Source: Diadema setosum
Taxonomy: Eukaryota > Echinodermata > Echinoidea > Diadematoida > Diadematidae
Direction of reading: 5' to 3'
Length of the DNA: 64,000 nt
NCBI RefSeq assembly: GCF_964275005.1
Contig: NC_092702.1
Location: 5,052,501 to 5,116,500 of the forward strand
In this document: one piece after another, positions 1-12,264 of the stretch
How the letters are laid out: each line of letters starts with the position of its first letter
Position numbering within the stretch: position 1 is the first letter of the stretch
Notes under the pieces: model-generated
What the model was told of the DNA's origin: nothing
Seen by the model: the letters and a program-made list of their open reading frames with translations, nothing else
The model's database searches: none
Position numbers and translations under genes: made by a program

Positions 1-369
1 TCAGCATTGTCCACGTCCGGAACTTAATAGCCGTAAATAAGTCCATTCCCCAACACGTGAAGCAACAACAAGGGACTACCCTACCGCTCAAGGAAGGGGA
101 ACAACCTGAAAACAACATACCGGGCGTATGGGTCTACTGTAAGCATGGGTTGGCTAGGACAGGTGACTCCTTGTCAGGGCCGGATAAAATCAGCTAAGCC
201 TGTTCACACACTATAACTTTTGCTGCATCCATCATAATAACCTCTAGCCTATGTAATTTGGGTGCACTATAAAACATGGGGACATTCACACTTCAAATAT
301 AGAAGCCCGATAACCTTTCTAAGTTGGGGAAAAAGGAGTAATAGATGGATTAATTTTGGTCCTGCTACA
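1..369 (-). mobile_element. 3' LTR of the gypsy-type element (partial)
   Basis: This is the left copy of the terminal repeat, which is the 3' LTR in element sense. It starts TGTAGCAGG at 369 and runs off the window at 1. It matches 14454-14822 with a constant offset of 14453 and no mismatch found by eye. The full LTR may be longer than 369 bp. Confidence 0.9.
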
Positions 370-384
370 TCTTCCCCCCTGCCA
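370..384 (-). other. Polypurine tract of the LTR element
   Basis: Read on the minus strand this is a purine run around AGGGGGGAAGA, directly before the TG that begins the 3' LTR. That is where the plus-strand primer of gypsy-type elements lies. It also marks where the two LTR copies stop matching. Confidence 0.75.
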
Positions 385-1815
385 GGAAAAATGTCGTCCT
401 CGACATTCGCTTTAAAAATAACATTCTTCATAAATCATTACATTTACCAAGTGACACATACAGTACCTACTAACCAACTCTATTTACATTATGCGTAAAC
501 GCAAGACATGTCCATACATATTACTACACACACAGTATTGACTTCCAATAATAGATAGCAAATGCCATTACCTCTATGAATAGGCTGAACACAAAACTCA
601 AAACATGGAATAATATATTATATAAAACATCGTACGTATCATAACCACTCGCACGTCGGCAATTACGAGGATATATGCCACATCACTTTCTGCTACCTTT
701 ACCCATGCCTCAACCAGACACCAGATGTAAAAACTAGTTTAGTAATAAACTCGAATTTGATCAATAGATATCTTGCGTGTCGAAAATTTTACAATGATAA
801 AATATCAGATATCCTGATTTATGAAATAAAATTATACCCTGAGCTTTTATCATTAAACCCAAAACTTGTTAAAAAAATCAGTTAAACAAATTATAAACCT
901 AACATCAAAATAAAGATTATTTCAATTATTTCTGAATTGAACTGACATCAATTATCCTACACATAGTTAGGATACTAACAAAACAAAAATAATCAGACTA
1001 TATATATTTCTCTTAACGAGACTCAGCGTTTAACATAGCGTCCAAAGCCCTGTGGAGCTAAGTCATAGTCTCGGTTATAAGACTGTATTACCAATTAAAT
1101 GCATAATCTTTAAGTGAGACTTGTCAGCAACATAAAAAAAAGAGAGAATCTATTTACAATATTTACACTAACAAAATGCCAGCGAGTAAAAACAACCAGC
1201 TATAAAAATAGGTGAAAGTACAAATTAGACGTACCTCTCTCGTGTGCACTACCCACATGCTCATCAAATATTTTAGGTTAATAACCGTTTCAAACAAAAA
1301 TCAAAACATATATCATCCAATGAAGTCTCATCGTTGACATACTAAGGAAACAAATATTAACGAGATGAATCAATGAACTAACATAACGACCTATTGGCCA
1401 ATAATTTCACATTACACCAAACAGCTCCTATATATCATTACTGTTTTCTTGAGAGCATATCAACTGTTTGCTCGGATAAATCCTAATAAGGTTTATCATG
1501 TAAGCAGGACAACCCTTGAGCGTCCCTTTTCTCTTATTTCATCACAATTATTACGGCCTTGTGTACAAAAAGAAACAAATTAAATGTGATACGTTGTAAC
1601 CATCACTAGTGCAAATACTATTATTCACATCTTCACAACTAAATCAATGTTTTACGAGCCAAACCATAAATGTTACTTTACCTAGCCTCAGCCGGTAAAA
1701 TCAATTAAAGCTCAAAACACTAAAGCTAACTTACTGGCCGGCCTATATCAAATAAATCTAAATTTGATCCAGTGTGCGTGACGACAACAAAATTGATTGC
1801 ATTCATTGGAGTACA
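385..1815 (-). other. Noncoding internal region between pol and 3' LTR
   Basis: About 1.4 kb of AT-rich DNA with only very short reading frames. I recognise no gene in it. It lies where an envelope-like gene would sit in some gypsy elements, but I see no envelope signature. Confidence 0.5.
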
Positions 1816-2774
1816 TCAAACCAATTGGTAGTTTTCTTTTCTACCTTCCTGAGTCTCCATTTTCCTAACAATCCCTTTGTCTTGCATCCTGAACTTTGAA
1901 CAAATTGGTGTTTTGCGTGCGCGTTTAATGTTAACTAACTGTTCCTTTATGCTAGGAAACGATGACAGCAAAAGTACCGACAGCACCAATCCAACACTCA
2001 CAAATACCTCAGTCAGTGAGAACACCAGAAACACAATTTTCACAAACATCAAAATTACCAAGCCAATCAAAACAAGACAACCTGCCTCATTCTCAACAAC
2101 TGGTTGAATTACCTGGCTATGATAGTACGCCAACCTACTAGGGGGATGCGGACACCTTTTCGACCGTCTGGGTTGACGATCCTCCTTTTCAAGAGAGGCG
2201 GTCTCTTGCACACCTTGCCCTGGAGAGTCTGGTACCTGGGTAACTTCGGGAATCCCAGGGGTATCGGGAATAGCAGAAACCTCATGTGTTTCCTCTTCTA
2301 GAGGGGTCTCAAAATCCACGGTGTCTACACCCGAGGATGCACCCTCTTCTATTCCTACTGCTGGAATATTCCAGGCCGTTACCTCATTTTCCTCTACGTC
2401 ATCATCGACGGGATCATAGGTTTGATTTTCGTTGTTCTCATTTACCGGGGGAATCCTTCTCTTGGGGGAGGGGCGCTGATTATTGGGGCGCGTCTCTCTC
2501 GAAAGAAAGTTACCCGGGAATAAGAGATTACGATGCAAAACTCGAGTTTTCCCTGTGCCTACTTCTGGGCGGACCTTATATACAGGTATATCGGCATTCG
2601 GCTGCTCTATAACTACATAAGGAACCTTACCCCATTTGTCGCCAAGTTTCTGTTTACCTATGACCCCTACATTTCTAATCAGCACACGGTCACCTTTCTC
2701 GATTTTGTTTTCACGTGCACGCTTATCATATGTGACCTTATTCCGAACACCGGCTTTATCGCTGCGCTCTGCTG
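1816..2774 (-). CDS. pol 3' part: integrase C-terminal region with hydrophobic tail
   Basis: The first ~60 residues carry the lysine- and arginine-rich start and the GPY/F-like module (KVPYVVIEQ, then DIPVYKVRPE and VLHRNLLFP) that follow the catalytic core in Ty3/gypsy integrases. A long acidic, proline-rich stretch follows. After it comes a strongly hydrophobic segment (around GLVILMFVKIVFLVF and GLVLSVLLLSSF) that could form one or two membrane spans, then a basic tail. Such a tail is not a usual part of an integrase. This part is separated from the rest of pol by the DNA element at 2784-7506. Confidence 0.8.
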
Positions 2775-2783
2775 CGAGTTTGT
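2775..2783. repeat. 9-bp target duplication, left copy (CGAGTTTGT)
   Basis: The same nine bases recur at 7507-7515, exactly bracketing the inserted DNA element. The duplication lies within the pol coding region of the LTR element. Confidence 0.9.
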
Positions 2784-3257
2784 TAGTCTGGGCTCCGTCC
2801 CCTTTTCCTTGGTGCGATAAACCAAGAGAGGGCGCAAATTTTCTGATTGCGATAATCGAGAGACTGCGAGCCCAACGAAAAAGGGTCCGGGAAGAAAGTT
2901 TCAGTTCCGATCGGATTTTGACCGAACGCGATAAATCATTCGCTCTGACAGGTCCCGCCCACCGAGTATGGTAGTAGTCTGTTCAGCCAGTCTCAGTAAA
3001 TGGAATTTGCATCTATCTGGTTTCGTATGTGATCTATATTAATGACATGTAGATCCATATAGGTCACAAATTGGTTTCAGAGTATTCAATTCTTCTGCAG
3101 AAAAGATACAGTACCTTTTTCTTCATAGTAGGCCTAATACGAACACATAATGCTGAATTTACTGCTGAAATTGGATTAGACTAGTCATCGACTGTTCCAG
3201 GTTATTACACAGTTCAGTACCTTTCTCCCAACACCCTGCAGATCTGTCCTTGGTCTC

Positions 3258-3285
3258 ACCATGGAGCTACTTGTAGCTCCATGGT
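3258..3285. repeat. Perfect 13-bp-arm hairpin
   Basis: ACCATGGAGCTAC is followed by two bases and then its exact reverse complement. It lies inside the 4.7-kb DNA element. A third CCATGG follows a few bases later. No function is claimed. Confidence 0.8.
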
Positions 3286-4270
3286 CTCACCATGGGCGGA
3301 TGGAGTACTGCATGCATGCATTGCATAATTATGTACATTACCCAGTATAAGTGTTTAGTTTGGCCATGGAGCTAAAAACGAATGGCGATCTACGATCGTT
3401 TATATCTAGCGATTTCTCTCTAATGTTTTTTTTTTTCAACTTTGTACAAAAAATAGGGCCAAACAGTAGCCATGACTGCTCGTATCATAAGTAGAAATGT
3501 TCTTGATTTTGCGATCTTGTTTGTGCAACAGGATTTTGTAAGAGAGAGGTATTTCAGTCGGCTGCACTGTGTCCGAGTGAATCCATAAACACTTTGAAAA
3601 TCGAGGCACTGATTCTAAATATCAAATTGATATTATATGCAAATTGACTGGGTATACTACGACTGCAGTCGACTGTATGTTGTACTTGTGGGCCATGCTC
3701 ACAAGATGAAGCCTTGAACTTCTGGAATCCCTTTTTTTTTATAGCCAAGTATAAACGTAAAGTAGGTTTACAATTGGATTTCTATGAGTATGTCTGGAGA
3801 ACAATAATTCACAACACAACCACAATACTATCAGCATAGGGCCTAAATACCACGCAATTTCAAATAAAAACATCCACAAATCTTTCTGAGTGTGGCTCTG
3901 ACGATGAAATTACTAGTAATAAGTGATTTCATCGATGAATAGCCATCAAAGCTTTATGTGTTATGAAATATAACAGGTTAGAATACAAAACACGCTTTGA
4001 TTACGCGAGCATACAAAGGTTTACCGCGTTGAGCTTCACAAGGAATAGTATTTTATCAGTTTTGATTAAAAAAAAAAATAAGCTGGTATTTTCTTCAGAC
4101 CTAATTTACCAAAGGAAGATAAAGATATCACATGTTTGATGGAGAATTTACGTGGCAAACCTTATACACGCTATGTATCCAAAAATTGAATAGGCATTGT
4201 TTTCCCGAAGGTTCGTTAATCTGAAAATAAGAGAAACTTTATTATTTTGAAGGTTTGATAGCTCCCCCCC

Positions 4271-4346
4271 AAAACAAAACAAAACAAAACAAAACAAAAC
4301 AAAACAAAACAAAACAAGCAAACATCAAACAAACAAACAAACAAAT
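4271..4346. repeat. (AAAAC)n then (AAAC)n simple repeat
   Basis: About nine AAAAC units are followed by imperfect AAAC units. It lies within the noncoding interior of the 4.7-kb DNA element. Confidence 0.9.
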
Positions 4347-6590
4347 GAAACAATGTTCGTAAATCCACAAATGGAAAAATTGCATACTTTTAACAAACAT
4401 TCGGAATTACTAACCAATATCGTTTTAAATTAACGAACCTTCGGTATTGCAAACTTTTTTTTTCTTTATTTTTCTTTTAGGGGCTATACAAACGAACATT
4501 CGGAAGACCAATCCTTTAGTATTTTAAACGAACCTTATTTCGTTTTGGATTACCGAACCATCGTAATAATAAACCCTGAAAATGAACCTTCAGAAAAACA
4601 AACTGTAACCAGAAATAAGAAATTTCTGACTCCAGAATCAGCATTTACCAATCCCGGAGGGCAGCGGATATCATACAATTCTGATATTCACCTTGCATTA
4701 TAATGATGATGCCATGTAACAATCAGGAGGTAAACTATAATCATCGAGAAGGCGAGAGAGCCTCCTTGATATAACAGGTAAACTCCACAACACCATGCTG
4801 AAGGGCATATAAATCAGACACTTGCTAATGAATATATCGTAGTGCAAAATAAATTCATTACTTATTCATTTAAAATTTATGATACCACAGTCTCCGGGGT
4901 TCACTCCTCAGAACAATATATATTACATGATAACAACATGGTATGGACTCCTATAAAGTTTATCTAGCTGCCCTAGATTTTTGATCCTTCATTGTTGGAC
5001 GATAATCAAAGATGTTCATTAACAGCATGATTGAAGGAGAAATATCTGGTATTTCCAATGAAACAAAATAGTACGTTACCGTTAAGACAAATTGCAATAT
5101 GTCGTGCCCCACACTGCGCATCATCAATTTTTATACAGATGTTCAATGCATATAAATGCAATTTTACTAATAGCTGGGTTCGAAAGTTATATCATCTGTG
5201 ATGTGTAAATATTTGCTAAACTATTTACTTCCGGGTAAGTTGCTTTCCAATAGGTGATCTTCAACCATACAGACAAGAGAAAGTCCACTCCCATTAAAAA
5301 AGAGAAGTAAAATGCATGTCTTTTCAACAGTATGGTTTTGCGGGAGGTAATTTGCTAGTCGTATCTTATTCAATTTTGCCCCCCTTTTTTTGTGTGTGTA
5401 TCAATGAGAATGACCTGTATTCCGTCCTGCATGCACATTGGTGAGCACCCATTAAAAAGAAGTGTTCGCTTTCAAAGTCATAAGACAATTTGAGTCACTG
5501 TGTATAGCTACCTGCGTCTGTGAAGCATTCTCCTTCTCATCATTACAATGTCATGTTGTATTATCATCCTTCGATCAACACGGCTTAATGTATACCATTA
5601 CAAGTTTGTTTCCTTTTGCTTTGTTTTGCTTTACTGCTATAGGTTAGCACTAACACCTTTTCAGGGAAAATAGATGTGTGTAACCCTCCTGTTACTTCAA
5701 AATCCATTCAGTTAATAAAATTAAAAGAATTCACATATTGTTATCGCCACGTATCAGCACATGCCGTGTGAACATAACAGCGGGTATTGTTGTGATGGTT
5801 AAGTGTGTTATTTACAAGTACATAATTACAAACCCTTCTTTTAAGTTTCGGCTAATGAACGTTATTTCATTATCAGAAAAAAAAAATAGTGAGCAATAGT
5901 TTATTTTCGAATAAATGAACCTTCGGAATAACAGACATAGCTTTTAACCAGCACCATATTCCTCACGAATATAGCACTATCAGCATAATCTTAAGCCACA
6001 AGTGTTTTGGTAAAAGGACGCAAGGAATAATGTTGCTTTTACGTTTAGATGAAGTAGTTTTGACTATGAAAGTTGTTACTATGAATAAATTCCCTCAGAG
6101 CGTTTGTATAAGTTTATAATTGGATGAATCCTGCGAGTTATGTTGGCCAGGGAGTGAGTTTTCGTAACGTATACGTTTCCCACCTGCGCTTTTCCATGGA
6201 AATGAGATAATAAAGTTACTTTAATGTGTTCTATAGTGAGATATGGGAGTAGTTCCTTGCAGTTGAGCTATTTAAGGCTCTCATAATCCTTGAGGAGAAA
6301 TTTCATAGCAGGGTATCACGTATGTTTCGTTGAATCTTAAAATACCTTATGGAATTCGTCAGTGAAATCCGTCTGTATTTGACTCGATCTATATAAAAAA
6401 AGAAAAAATAACAAAAACACGAACCTCTTCGTTATCCTACCCGCAGGCGCAATCCAATGAATTTCACTTGCCTTTGTTGACCATGACAATTTTTTTATTC
6501 CTATCTGCAATCAGGCTTTCAAAGACAGAAATCTATTTTGGCACGATCGACTATTTGAATCTGGTTCCTACATTCGATATTTTGTGAATG

Positions 6591-6625
<35 letters not shown>

Positions 6626-6650
6626 TTTTTTTTTTTTTGGGGGGGGTCTG
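6591..6650. repeat. (AAT/TTA)n simple repeat with T and G runs
   Basis: An AATAAT tract turns into TTATTA, then a T run and a G run. It lies inside the 4.7-kb DNA element. Confidence 0.85.
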
Positions 6651-7506
6651 GTTTTTAATATCTTTGCTAGAGTTGCTTTACCAAAAATATGACTTCTGTG
6701 ACACGGGATCCCTTAAATCTATTGGAATATTGATCAAAAGTCATGTATATGAAGATCACCTATTTTAGCGGATATAGTGGGATTGACCCTTTTACGGATG
6801 TCATTCTGTTATTCTCGGAGGAATCAATCTAAAATAAAGTCTGTAATCTGCAATAAGCCTATAATGTCCAATGAAACATTTTTCATCGTACTGTAAAATC
6901 GTGGTATACAGCTCCCCTATTTGGATGGAGGCTACGTTTCATGAAAAGACTTCTCTCTCATAAGACACACAGACTTTACTTCTCTTGTATACATAATATA
7001 GCTACATAATTATGAGAATCTTTGGAATTTCCTTGATTTTATGTAAAGACTTTTATATATATGATGACTTCATGAAATCATGGAATGGGCAGCTTGTCTC
7101 TCATCATGCATAAAGAAAGCACGTAGGCCTACATAATGCAGTATGCGCTGTCGATCGAAGTACAAGTTAGTGGGCTCAACTTCAGAACAAAACCCCCTAT
7201 TTTGGTAGACAATGCTGTAGTGTAGTGGAGGTGGGCAGCACTACCACACACTACCAGCGGGAGTGCGATCAGCTGGTATTCTCATTAACTAGTAAAACTG
7301 TCTGGTTGACTGCGAGTCATGAATATTCATGACCACTCTAGCGTGAACTCTTGACCCTGCTCGATCCGGCGAAAGTATTTTACTGGACTCTTTTTTTCTC
7401 GGGTATCGCAGTTCTCGGCGTATCGCAATCCTCGGTTGTCACGCCCTCATACGGCTTGTCGCGTACAATCACGGCTACGAGTAAAAAGAGTCCAGAAGCT
7501 AGACTA

Positions 7507-7515
7507 CGAGTTTGT
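7507..7515. repeat. 9-bp target duplication, right copy (CGAGTTTGT)
   Basis: Identical to 2775-2783. It marks the right edge of the DNA element and the point where recognisable pol sequence resumes. Confidence 0.9.
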
Positions 7516-10500
7516 ATGCATATGATAGTCTGTCTCGCAGACCCGAGACATATCCTGGCGCATTATCGTGTGATGCGTCATCATCTCCAGCATTGAGCCC
7601 TAAGTACATATCAATGGGGAGGCGGGGATGCCTACCGTACATGAGGTAGAAAGGGGAAAACCCGGTAGTGTCGTGTTTCGTGCAATTGTACGCATGTATG
7701 AGAGGGGCAACATGGGATTTCCAATCGCTTTTCTTTTCTTCTGAAAGTGTTCCGAGCATGCTCAACAGGGTCCTATTCATCCTCTCACAACTTCCATTAC
7801 CCTGGGGATGGTATGGGGAGGTCCTAGATTTTTGTGTACCCACTAGTTTGCACAGCTGCCGAATCACACCAGACTCAAAATTTCTCCCTTGGTCTGAGTG
7901 CAGACGTTCCGGAAAACCATAACGAACCAAAAAGTTATCGAACAAAGCTTTGGCAGTGGTGCTCGCAGTTTGATTTCGTGTAGGAACAGCTACAGCATAT
8001 CGGGTAAAATGGTCAGTAATGACGAGAATATTGCTATATCCTCCCTTTGACTCCTCTAACGTCAGATAGTCCATGCATACTAATTCCAGGGGTCTGGTAG
8101 ACTTGATATTAACTAGGGGGGCAGTGTTATGTGTGTTCAGAGTACCCTTCCTGCGTACACAGCGTCCACAAATGCTGACATGACTTTTGACGTCCCGACT
8201 CAGAAAAGGCCAATAAAATCGATCCCGGACCAACTCAGTTGTCCGCTCTATTCCGAGATGGCCTGTTTCATCATGTAGAGACTCTAGGACTAATTGGCGA
8301 TACTTCCTAGGAAGGACAAGTTGCCACACTTGCTTGTCATTCACAACCCTTCTTCGGTAAAGGATACCATCCCTCATGGCTAACCTATCCCATTCCCTCA
8401 ACAACATTTGAACTTCAGTTTCCTCCCTTTTCCTTTGACCTACAGGGGGCAGGACTCCACTTTCAACGTATGTTATCACCTTACTAATAACCGGGTCATT
8501 TCTCTGTTCTTTTGGCCAGTCTGGGGGTTCATTCGGGAATGTGACTCTGGATACGTCGGGGGTACACGCGCCTTCCCTTTCATCATCACTGTTTTCGACT
8601 AACTCTGCGTACGGGCTTTCATCAACATTAACATGCAATGCGTAATCTACCACCGCATGAACTGTGTCTTCGCAGACGGGGGCTTCCCCGTTGGACCTAC
8701 GGGGCTCGGACTGCGCATGCTCTGTCGGCGGACGGCGAGAGAGAATATCAGCGTCAACATTCGTTTTGCCAGATCGATATGTCAATTTCAGGTCATAATT
8801 TGCAAGGGCCGCTAACCATCTATGCCCCGTGGCATCGAGTTTGGCTGTCGTGAGCACGTATGTTAATGGGTTGTTATCGGTGAAAACGTGCGTTTTATTG
8901 CCGTACAGGAAATCATGGAACTTTTCGGTCACAGCCCATTTCAGAGCTAAAAATTCCAATTTGTGGGCGGGGCAGTTTTGTTCACTTCTGCTTACAGATC
9001 GGCTTGCGTACGCTATTACTCGCTCCCTACCTTCCTCGTCAAGTTGATATAATGCAGCCCCAAGACCGGTCGTACTCGCATCCGTATGGAGTATAAAGGG
9101 CTTCGAAAAGTCGGCGTATTGGAGGACAGGGGGGCTCACTAGCTTTTCTTTTATCTCCCGGAAAGCATCATTTTGTTTCTTAGCCCAGACCCATGGGGGA
9201 GGGGCAGCAGGGGATGGGGTCTTGTGTTTACCTTTTCCCTTTTTCTTCCGGGGTCCACCGAGCAGCGCATTTAAAGGGCTGGCTATCTTGGCCAGATTTG
9301 GAATGAACTTCCTGTAATAACTAGCCAATCCAAGGAAAGCCCTTAATTCCTTGACATTTTGTGGGGTGGGCCAGTTTCTGATTGTCTCTGTCTTTTCCGG
9401 GTCAGTTGCAATCCCTTCTGCCGACAAAACATGACCTAAGTATTTGACACTTGTCTGCAAAAGTTTGCACTTTGTTGCCTTTAGCTTAAAGCCATGCATG
9501 TCTAGTCGCTGAATAACCTTCTCCAGATTTGCGATGTGCTCTTCGACAGTCCGACCGAATACGATAATGTCGTCTAGGTAGACCACACAGCACGAATGGT
9601 TCAACTCGCCAAGGCATCGCTCCATCGCGCGCTGGAAGGTGCTCGGGGCATTACATAACCCGAATGGCATTCTATTGCATTCCCAGAGACCTAGGGGAGG
9701 GGGGAGCACGAACGCAGTTTTGTGTTTGTCTGCCTCATTAATCTCTAACTGCCAGTACCCCGACTTCAGGTCTAGCGAACTGAACCACGTGGCGCCCTGC
9801 ATCATTTGCAAGGTTTCGTCTATTCTGGGCAAGGCGTACGAGTCACGGACGGTTTTCTGGTTCAATTTTCGAAAATCAATGCAAAAACGCAACGACCCAT
9901 CTTTCTTTCGTACCAAAACAACTGGGCTTGCATAGGGCGAAAATGACTCTCTAATAACGCCTGCCTGGTGCATCGATTCGAGGTGTTCGCGCAATTCAGC
10001 ATAGAGTGACGGGGGTACCCTCCGATAGCGCTCCCGAAAAGGCTGTGGGTCTGTCAGGGGAATGGAATGTTCGATTATCTTACTGTGTCCTAAATCTGTA
10101 TCAGACTGACTGAAAGCATGAGAATACTTCCCTACCATCTGTTTAACTTTATTAACTTCACTATCAGAAGCGGGGGAATCGGAAAAGTCAAGCCCTTCTA
10201 CAATTTCATCTACATTATATTCCTTCTTTGTTTCAATTAGCTGTTGGGAATGATTCTGAACTTGACCCTGAACTTCACACAAGTACAACTCACCCAAAAC
10301 CGTTTGGCGATAAACCCAAATAGGACTATCAGTTGGATTTTGGACCAGCACAGGTACTCTATTTGTTTTCCTTCTCTCTTCATCGATGGTGATGACATTT
10401 TGACCTATGACCAAACCAGCTGGTAGTCTAGACTGAGCCCGGGGTTCTACTGTGACGTCATAGACTCTACCAGAGTAGGGGAGGGGAACTTCTCCTTCCA

Positions 10501-11050
10501 AAACAACAGCTTGTTTGGGGGGTATTTTAACTGCACGCCTGGCTGAATTTCTGACGGTCCCTATCCTTCCTCCCAAATTGACCCCTACATGCACCTGCAT
10601 ACTCATGTATACCAACTGCCAAACTGGGTCAGCATGATTTTCCTTCACAAAATCCTGTCCACACATTGACACTCCTCTATTTATACAAATTTGGATGACA
10701 TTTGTCCCAACACACAACGGTACCTGTTGGTTGTATGGAGTGTTCGGCACAATCAAAATTGGTACATCAAGTTCATTATCCTCAGGTAGGGACCCTGGGA
10801 GAGAGAGGGATAGGTCTACATAACCTAGATATGGGACCGGTTGCCCATTTGCTCCTTCAACTCTAAGTAGATCATCAATGCTACAAAGTGGGGCATGAGA
10901 TAAATGTTTGTCATAGAATGATTTCGACAGGGTTGTGATTTGAGATCCCGTATCCACCAAACATTTACAATTATACCCATCAACAATAGCTGTAGTCTCA
11001 TTAGCTGTTCCTATCATTCCGATTGTCTTTTGAGGGGGGCCCTGGGTCAC
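7507..11050 (-). CDS. pol: protease, reverse transcriptase, RNase H, integrase core
   Basis: A retropepsin active site (CLVDTGSQ) lies at about residue 30. Reverse transcriptase follows from about residue 330, with a YLDDIIVF catalytic motif near residue 490. RNase H follows (LHTDASTTGLGAAL). The integrase has an HHCC zinc finger (HLGIERT to ICGRC), a DYLTL strand, SDQGRNFE and a SPYHPQGNGSCERMNR segment. This order is that of Ty3/gypsy pol. The frame is long and open up to the DNA insertion on its left. It starts 23 bp after the gag stop, so gag and pol are adjacent but separate frames. The family is known to use recoding or read-through to make Gag-Pol, but I see no clear signal for it here. 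Confidence 0.95.
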
Positions 11051-11073
11051 TGACTTCTGCCGGTTCGATAGGC

Positions 11074-12264
11074 CTACTGCCCGCCCCGCGGCAGAGGCCC
11101 CATCCCGTTTAATGGGAAACTATTGGGGTGGGGTGGAAGTGGGGGTGGGTGAGACATGAGACCCATGGGTGGCGCAAAGGATTGAGAGGGAGGGGGAGGG
11201 GGTCTTGCTCGGGGTTCCCGACATTCCCGAGCATAATGTCCAAATTGTCCACAATTGTAACAAGGGCCGGGACGGGGATTACGTGAATTGGGCCCAGAGG
11301 ATCTGAAGTTAGAGGGTCCCTTATTCATGATGGCTATCTCCTGGAGCTTTTCGCGTAGCTCCTTCACCTCTTTCTCTAGGGCTGATTTAGGCCGTTCGAC
11401 CTGGGAGGCGTGCATGCCTACACGACTGGGGCGGGGGCGCGGGGACGGGGAGTGAAATTTGTGGAAATCCTCGGACTCCTGTTCAACCTGTCTGGCTATG
11501 CGCACAAGTTCATCGAAGTTCTGGACAGACTCATATTTGTGTCTTATCGACTGTTTTAGGGTTTCGTTCGACAATCCTTTCCAAAAAACTACGCGCAGGG
11601 TCTCATCCTTTGCTGATGGCGAAATGCCGTTTCGCTGTTCAGCGCGATCGATGGAGAGCTGTAAGCGGGCACTATATGTTGTGATCGTCTCATCTACCTT
11701 TTGCTTTTCTGAGTATAGTTGTTGGAGCAACACCGCCCCCGACTCCACTGTACCATAGAATCCCTCTAACTTATTAACTACATCATCCACGGTGGCATCC
11801 ACTCCCATATTTAGTACTAGTTGCCCTGCTTCACCCCGCAGGGATCGGCGGACAAGCCTACCCAGGGTGTGTGGGCTGCACCCCTCCTCCCTTTGCAGAC
11901 ATTGTACTTCATGCCGCCAAACTTCGAAAGCTACTTCTCCTCCCTTTGCTTTGGGGTCCCCCGAAAACATTGATAATTTTATGGGATTCTGGATCATTGT
12001 TTGTGTTGTAACTACAGGGGAGGGCGCCGGGTCTACTTCAGTTTTTAAAATCAGGTGTGCTTTTGGGACTTCTAGCACATCCACTCTATGCCCGCCCAGT
12101 TCTTTGCCATTTAAATCATTTATAGCCTTTGCTGCTTGTTTGTGATCTGCGAAAGCACAGTGCGCATTCCCTGTTCGCTCTCCCGTTAGCGAGTCCACCC
12201 CAAATTTAATGTGTGTGACATCCCCTCCTTGCGCTAAAAATCCCTTCAGTGTCTCCTCGGTCAC
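11074..12264 (-). CDS. gag with RRM-like N-terminus, capsid region and CCHC knuckle
   Basis: This 396-residue frame is the structural gene of the LTR element. Residues ~1-70 look like an RNA-recognition motif: an RNP1-like TGNAHCAFAD, then an AAKAINDLNGKELGG helix-strand pattern and a final DVLEV strand. Residues ~90-260 resemble the retrotransposon gag capsid region (FEVWRHEVQCL, then the GFYGTV and YSARLQLSIDRAEQ helices). A CCHC zinc knuckle (CYNCGQFGHYAREC) lies near residue 345. The C-terminus is proline-rich. An RRM-like segment in gag is unusual; PNMA-type domesticated gag proteins are known to carry a comparable N-terminal RNA-binding fold. Confidence 0.9.
   Translation of the reverse strand: MTEETLKGFLAQGGDVTHIKFGVDSLTGERTGNAHCAFADHKQAAKAINDLNGKELGGHRVDVLEVPKAHLILKTEVDPAPSPVVTTQTMIQNPIKLSMFSGDPKAKGGEVAFEVWRHEVQCLQREEGCSPHTLGRLVRRSLRGEAGQLVLNMGVDATVDDVVNKLEGFYGTVESGAVLLQQLYSEKQKVDETITTYSARLQLSIDRAEQRNGISPSAKDETLRVVFWKGLSNETLKQSIRHKYESVQNFDELVRIARQVEQESEDFHKFHSPSPRPRPSRVGMHASQVERPKSALEKEVKELREKLQEIAIMNKGPSNFRSSGPNSRNPRPGPCYNCGQFGHYARECREPRARPPPPPSQSFAPPMGLMSHPPPLPPHPNSFPLNGMGPLPRGGQ

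Larger units (their letters stand above)
2784..7506. mobile_element. Long-TIR DNA transposon, Mutator-like by structure, inserted in pol
   Basis: The 4723-bp insert begins TAGTCT and ends AGACTA, and is flanked by a perfect 9-bp duplication (2775-2783 and 7507-7515). Its ends form inverted repeats of roughly 130-150 bp, about 70% alike by eye. A well-kept block around GATTGCGATA lies near 2848-2855 on the left, with its complement near 7420-7429 on the right. A 9-bp duplication with long inverted ends fits Mutator-like elements. No transposase-like frame is present, so it is non-autonomous. The interior is AT-rich and noncoding, with simple repeats and scattered copies of a CGAACCTTCGGAATAAC-like motif. 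The family assignment rests on structure only. Confidence 0.75.

Noticed and set aside
385-1815. Envelope gene
   Set aside because: Only short frames and no signal peptide, cleavage or fusion-like features.
1877-2974. Plus-strand open frames opposite the integrase C-terminal part
   Set aside because: Shadows of the minus-strand frame; no recognisable protein.
8408-12145. Plus-strand open frames opposite gag and pol
   Set aside because: Antisense shadows of strong minus-strand coding sequence, with no domains of their own.
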